A DNA stretch of 64,000 nucleotides from Choanephora cucurbitarum (Eukaryota; Mucoromycota; Mucoromycetes; Mucorales; Choanephoraceae): contig JAIWNI010000013.1 in NCBI GenBank assembly GCA_025331435.1, positions 310,001 through 374,000 of the forward strand. The letters run 5' to 3'. Of the stretch, positions 59,389 to 64,000 are shown in pieces. Each line of letters opens with the position of its first letter. The stretch's first letter is position 1. The notes beneath the pieces were generated by a model. It was not told where the DNA came from. It did not search any database and saw only the letters and a list, made by a program, of their open reading frames with translations. Both the position numbers and the translations under genes were made by a program.

Positions 59389-60871
59389 TTAGGATGATGG
59401 TGAGAGAGGTCTTCTACAAGTTGGACAAGTTGGTTTCGATACATGATGCTGTATCCAGGAATGTAAGCAATGTCTAAAAAAAGTCATTAAGAATCAGCTC
59501 TCACTTAGAAAGTACTTGAACTTACAAATGAAACAGGTGCCCACAAGCTAATTTTTTTGCTGTCTTCATTCTATCCCTGCAAATAGCACAATCATCATTA
59601 TGTTTCGCTAGTTCTTCGGCTGAAGCATCAACGTAACTATCTTTAACATAACACATGGCCTTCCATCGCTCACGATACACAATGACCTTATTACGCAAAT
59701 CCTTGAGTACACTACGCACATTAAGAAACAAAACAATGTCTACAATGCCAAACGACACGCCGTGCATCCACTAAGTAATCATGCAAAAAGTATGAATAGA
59801 AACGAAATAATGAAAAACAGGATAGAGCAAACGATTGACTTACTATGAGTTGTAGGTATTGTAAAAGAGTACAGCCAAGGATTAATATGTCTGCACTCAA
59901 TTCGGTATAATAATTAATTAAGCGTTTGTCTTCAAATCCATTTTCCCTCCATTGATCCATTAGATGAGTCATGTATTTGATCAGAACCTGAATTGTATCT
60001 AATACCACCGGAAGAAACTATATGAATGATAAATCATTATGCATGCGTGTGCCTCACTTCATATCTGTTGACCCACCTCAAGTGTTAAAAACGCCAACGA
60101 AGTGGGAAATAGATAAAGCGATCCCACGTACCACATGATGTTGCTAAACAATATGGTTGAAAGTAAAAGCGCTATTTTGTAATATTTTTGTAAAGATACA
60201 AATGCAACAGTGGTTAACTAAAAAGAAAAAAAAAAGAGTCGGTTAGCCGTTATAAAAAAAGAAATTAGGGCATACATTATCTAAGCGATCTCTGCTAAGT
60301 AAACTGAAAATACGCATGAATCCTAGCACACCAATCCACATAGACAATCGCAAGATATGCCTCCAAACGGGCTCCATGACAGCACCAATAAAGATGACTT
60401 TGAAAAGTAAGAAATTCAACATACGGTCATACATATGCTAATTATCATCGTCATTGTTGTCAATATTCTCGACCATTCTGTTCCTCTTGTTATTGTACTT
60501 GCCTGGCTTTCCATAGGCCATAATTCTCCAAACACTGTTTTAATGATTGCTCTTCCAATTAGTAATGATCCGCAAATGGTCATATTTATATGTGCCTATA
60601 TTTCCAATCATTATCAAACTGTTCCTCGAGGAAGCTTATTTTTGTTGTTTTCAATTACCAGTAGGCTAACTTTTCGAGATTCTACATGAGTGAAATAGGC
60701 AGCAATGTAACTTTTGCTACATATCTGTGTCGTTGAGAGTATAGAACTCGGGTCTTTAGAATAACAGGTTGTCCATATATCTGAATATATAAAGGATCTC
60801 AAAGACACAGCGAGTGCTATAGCAAAAGTGGTAGTTGAAACAAAAGCATACGTATTTATGTCGCACTTCAT
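59389..60871 (-). CDS. gp78/AMFR-like polytopic RING ubiquitin ligase (ER-associated degradation)
   Basis: Seven exons on the minus strand: 60871-60659, 60595-60503, 60437-60276, 60217-60077, 60017-59844, 59770-59526 and 59473-59389; 1113 nt, 370 aa. The N-terminal 280 residues are several hydrophobic spans (TTTFAIALAVSL; ICGSLLIGRAIIKTVFGELW; NFLLFKVIFIGAV; WIGVLGFMRIFSLLSRDRLD), in the order of AMFR: LIGR, VFGEL, the FxxFK-FIF helix, then the KDR-like motif. A C-terminal RING-H2 follows: CAICRDRMKTAKKLACGHLFHLHCLHSWI and CPTCRR (stated in parts). gp78 and Hrd1 ubiquitinate misfolded ER proteins; the RING sequence and the membrane order favour gp78. The protein ends eight residues after the RING (PLSPSS), so the CUE and p97-binding regions of animal gp78 are absent. 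The second intron is GC-AG (donor GCAAGT), supported by exact frame and homology across it. Confidence 0.85.
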
Positions 60872-63324
60872 AAAATAATACTTGTTTCTCTTAACAAAAA
60901 AGAAACTATTTGCAGCAAGGTATAAAGATGATAAATAAAGAGGGAAAAAAATGTTGTCAGAGTAAGTTAACGGAGATTAAATGCCCATAAAGGTGAATGC
61001 TTATTGGCTCAAGATGGTCTCCATTCAGCTATTTATAACTCAGTCAGGCATGCGACTTTGGCAAAAAAAGGGGGAAATCGCATTAAGAAGTAAACAGTAG
61101 CTGTCATTGGGTATCAATCACTGAGACTAGGAAGCTATCCCTCTATCAGAAATATACAAAGAAAAATATTTTTCGAGCAAAACGATGCCTTGCAATGACA
61201 ATATGAAGACGTAAGGATTGAGTGGTTTGAGTTACGATAGAAAAAAGTTTTAAGAATTTCTTAGCTGAGCGAAAGCTATTTTTTGGATCGCCTACAATCT
61301 CTTTGTATCAACTTGTCGCCTCACAAAACCTCAGAACACTTCTTTGATTGATACCTAGAAAAAAGATGTTCTGTCTAACCAGAACGATGATTTGGAAGGA
61401 TTCAACAAAAGCTGCTTTTGAGTCTTCCAATTACAAAGCAGTTGGTTGCTATTGTCGAGGAAAGAGGGCTTCGATGAGGAATATCAATGGGTACTTGGTG
61501 AAAAGTATTGACAGGCACGGCTCTGTTTAGTCTTGTGCATAAATTCAAAGTGGCTCTGTGTTAGTTTTGTTAAATTAGGAATACAAGGCCTTTTTCTAGT
61601 CTCTTTGAATGATATCTCTGACATGTCTAACGAGTGTGCGAGCTCTAATGAAGACCTACTATATATAAATGCTGAGGGGCCTACCAAGGGCGTTCTGTCG
61701 TTCAATCTTCTGGGAAGCCGAGTTATGTATGTCAAGTCAAGTATTAAGTATTGAGATTGTACTTTTTTAAATCGATTAGAGAGGAAATGACGGACATAGA
61801 AGTCTAGAACATTGAATGTTGATTCATCCGATAATACCAGGAATCCGATGAAGCAATTGGATTATTTGAAGTAGTTTTTGATGATAAAAAAACCAATTGT
61901 GTAAAAGCAAAAGTCAGTTTGTAATTAAGTTGTATTTTGGCCGAGCACTAAACAAGTAATACTCTAAAGGATATCATTCAATGCTGATAGCAGTGACCAT
62001 TAAGGAAAACATACACCTTTGGTCTAAGGTCAAACCGTAAAGTGTATTTGAAATGTTTGTGCAAGAATGTAGTCTGAGAGGGAACCTAGCGAGCTTACTA
62101 GTACAAAGATCGAAGAAAGTACAAAATGTCCATCTAAACCAATCGTATACCCTATTTTCAATCGAGAGACAAACCAGCGTCTGGTGTATATTTGTAATTT
62201 GAACAGAAAAAATACGGATTGTATTCAAATTCAGGCCTAATCAGCACTTGGAGTGGGAATATGTGATCATTTTTATCTTTCACTACTTCTATGTGTGATC
62301 AGAACTGAAATGAAAAGGGAGATAAGTTGTTGAAGGAGGAAATCTTTATCCCAAGAATAGTTGATGTTTAAAGCTGTGTTTATTCAAAAGACATTCATAT
62401 ATTCTGTCCATGTCCTGATACAACTTCCAACTTGCACTACAAAAAAGAACTCTAAGGATTACATTCAAAATTCCTAAGCTTGAATCAGTATTCAATCTAA
62501 ACTTTTCATTGATTCAAGGATTAAATCTATAACTTGGTAATATACTTTTGAATCTTATTTAAGATGTTTTAAGGGTATTATCCATAACCAGGTAATGCGC
62601 TCTGAATTGTTCATTCAGATCAATCACATTCAGAGCATCAGAAATGATAGAGGCACTAGAACATTCTATTCTAGTAAAAATTCTCTATAGATCTGTAGCA
62701 AAATAATTATAGTGAGATATAGTTGCCACACAAATAGGCCATATATAGCTGATGTAAAGTCTCATAGGGTCACCTCTAAAAAATGTTGATTTGTTGAAAG
62801 GCTCGAGTATGATATCCAGTAAAAGAAGAAAGAACAGACAAATCAATGCATTTCTTGCAGCTTTTTATTCAAGCAAGGGGAAGATTGACAAATGAGAAAC
62901 ACCCGCAGAAACAGAGCTCAAGCATAATAAGTTAAGGATAAGGTAACACTCTTTGTGAATATAGCGTACACGAGAGATGCAATCAATCTGGCCAATGAGC
63001 ATAGCATAGTTAGTTGTTGCTGCTTTTGTTGTTCAATATCTCTGCCTATTCAAGACCAATCATTAGATTCAGCTTTCCGGTACAACATTGTAAGCAAGCG
63101 AGACAAAATTTAAGCTTTTATCGAAGTGAACAGAAAAGTGCTTGGCACGATAAAAAAACTCTCTTATGTTTGATTGAGATTTTGAGTACGCTACACAAAG
63201 TAGAACTAGAAATTCTACGAGAACGAAATTTCCAACTGTGAGATTTTTGGCCACTTAACTTTAAAATTTTAAGGCATAACGTGAGCAGATTCAACAAGAA
63301 AAGCAAACCGCAACTCCTGAGAAG

Positions 63325-63718
63325 CCATGGCAAGGCAGCGGCAAAACGTGTAAGAGTCTACCACCACACGAACGGGGACTTGGTCTCGGAGCTTAGAATA
63401 GCTCTTATCTCAAAAGTATACGCCACAGTTCACCCTGACATGCCTTCCAAAGTTCTTCAACATGAGGGGGTGGGGTTCTGCCTTTCACGACGCAACTGTG
63501 TCCTTTCTGTCAAATCTGCAGACTGTGTAGCGAGAGAGTTGGTGACGGCCATGGCAAGGCAGCGGCAAAACGTGTAAGAGTCTACCACCGCACGAACGGG
63601 GACCTGGTCTCGGAGCTTAGAATAGCTCTTAGTCAACAAACATCTCCCTCATGAACACCCTGACATGCCTTCCAAAGTTCTTCAACATGAGGGGGTGGGG
63701 TTCTGCCTTTCACGACGC
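63325..63718. repeat. Direct duplication of a 170-bp unit
   Basis: Two near-identical copies, 63325-63493 and 63549-63718 (start-to-start 224 bp), both starting CCATGGCAAGGCAGCGG and ending GCCTTTCACGACGC. They are separated by a unique 55-bp spacer. Each copy has about 80 identical bases at the front, a variable centre (63409-63430 against 63633-63652) and about 65 identical bases at the end. Base composition is clearly higher in GC than the flanks. The open frame at 63281-63577 runs through it but is not evidently a gene. It could be a fragment of a dispersed repeat or a recent local duplication. Confidence 0.8.
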
Positions 63719-63817
63719 TTCATGATTGTTTTGCTACATCAGTCGAGTTTGTAAAAAAGAAAGAAAAAGAACTTCAATAATTTCTGGTCTATGAAAAAAA
63801 TTGAAAATGAAAAAGCG

Positions 63818-63839
63818 TGACGTGACGTTGAAAACGTCA
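63818..63839. promoter_or_regulatory. CRE-like TGACGT cluster
   Basis: Overlapping TGACGTGACGT (63818-63828) and an inverted ACGTCA (63834-63839) lie in 22 bp, 33 bp upstream of the possible start codon at 63872. TGACGT is the core of ATF/CREB-type bZIP binding sites. Function is inferred from the motif and its position only. Confidence 0.4.
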
Positions 63840-63871
63840 TTCCTATTCTTTTGTAGTTTTTGGTAGACTAA

Positions 63872-64000
63872 ATGATAACTATGACAATAACGACACCAGG
63901 TAAGAATGTTAGTCCAGGTGCAATGAAAGAAGGCGTTCTTTGACTCACACTAACTAACTGTGTGAGCAAGATTCTGACAGGGAGTATCAGCCGCTCCTTT
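63872..64000 (+). CDS. Possible 5' end of a gene cut by the window edge
   Basis: ATG at 63872 opens a 9-codon first exon (MITMTITTP, 63872-63899) that ends at a consensus donor GTAAGA. The following 81 bases contain a good branch-like sequence (ACTAAC) and end at CTGACAG (63980), after which 63981-64000 continue in frame (GSISRSF). The frame without splicing ends at a TGA within about 25 codons. The exon, branch and acceptor pattern fits a gene start, but only 16 residues are visible, so the product is unknown. Confidence 0.3.

Larger units (their letters stand above)
60872..63871. other. Gene-poor right flank
   Basis: 3 kb with no supported complete gene. The short frames at 61348-61754, 61974-62228 and 63014-63333 have no domain and overlap frames on the other strand. 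A 9-bp inverted repeat (CTTGAATCA at 62479-62487, TGATTCAAG at 62510-62518) and the tandem duplication at 63325-63718 are the only structures seen. Confidence 0.45.

Noticed and set aside
61348..61754. Open frames that could be a transposase remnant
   Set aside because: No DDE motif, no inverted ends nearby, and frames on both strands overlap; similarity to a transposase could not be supported by eye.

Overview
The window is nuclear DNA of a filamentous fungus, most likely an early-diverging Mucoromycota (Mucorales-type) species. The base composition is AT-rich. Nearly every gene carries short GT-AG introns (about 45-90 bp), and start codons follow long C/T tracts. The gene content also fits: a secreted GPI-type chitin deacetylase, a Rab32/38 GTPase, a CipC/DUF3759 stress protein, Pcl-type cyclin, Ear1/Ssh4-type Rsp5 adaptor and UNC93-like transporter. 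No rRNA, tRNA or CRISPR was recognised. I spliced the genes by hand; for every multi-exon model below the exon lengths sum to a multiple of three and the reading frame stays open.

Layout. 0.3-2.8 kb: secreted subtilase. 2.8-11 kb: gene-poor, with a 1.27-kb terminal-inverted-repeat element flanked by TA, a small orphan gene and a bZIP factor. 11.2-13.6 kb: a Zn2Cys6 regulator whose zinc cluster is encoded through a 7-nt exon. 15.7-19.3 kb: a TRAIP-like RING protein and the chitin deacetylase. 21-43 kb: a dense block: N-terminally anchored orphan, Nup96, small helical protein, DPH5, AMP deaminase, complex I NDUFA9, Pcl cyclin, A20/AN1 protein, acidic protein, CANIN-domain (SMC5/6-associated) protein, Rab32-like GTPase, SPRY/PPxY membrane adaptor, symportin SYO1 and UNC93-like transporter. 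Here intergenic gaps fall to 11-50 bp. 45.6-53.4 kb: CipC-like gene with a start codon split by an intron, a HExxH protein, a Ser-rich orphan, and GFA1. 53.4-64 kb: gene-poor, with TIM9, a gp78/AMFR-like ER ubiquitin ligase, a 177-bp MITE-like element, a 170-bp tandem duplication and the possible 5' end of a further gene at the right edge.

Functions. Most genes are unlinked housekeeping functions. Two cell-wall genes are present: GFA1 makes the glucosamine-6-phosphate used for chitin, and the chitin deacetylase makes chitosan. Several genes concern ubiquitin and protein quality control (TRAIP-like, gp78-like, Ssh4-like). Two encode mitochondrial proteins (NDUFA9, TIM9). I see no multi-gene operon-like system. 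The most unusual signals are at the level of gene structure (microexon, split ATG, GC-AG introns), the two TA-flanked non-autonomous elements, and a stand-alone short Nup96.
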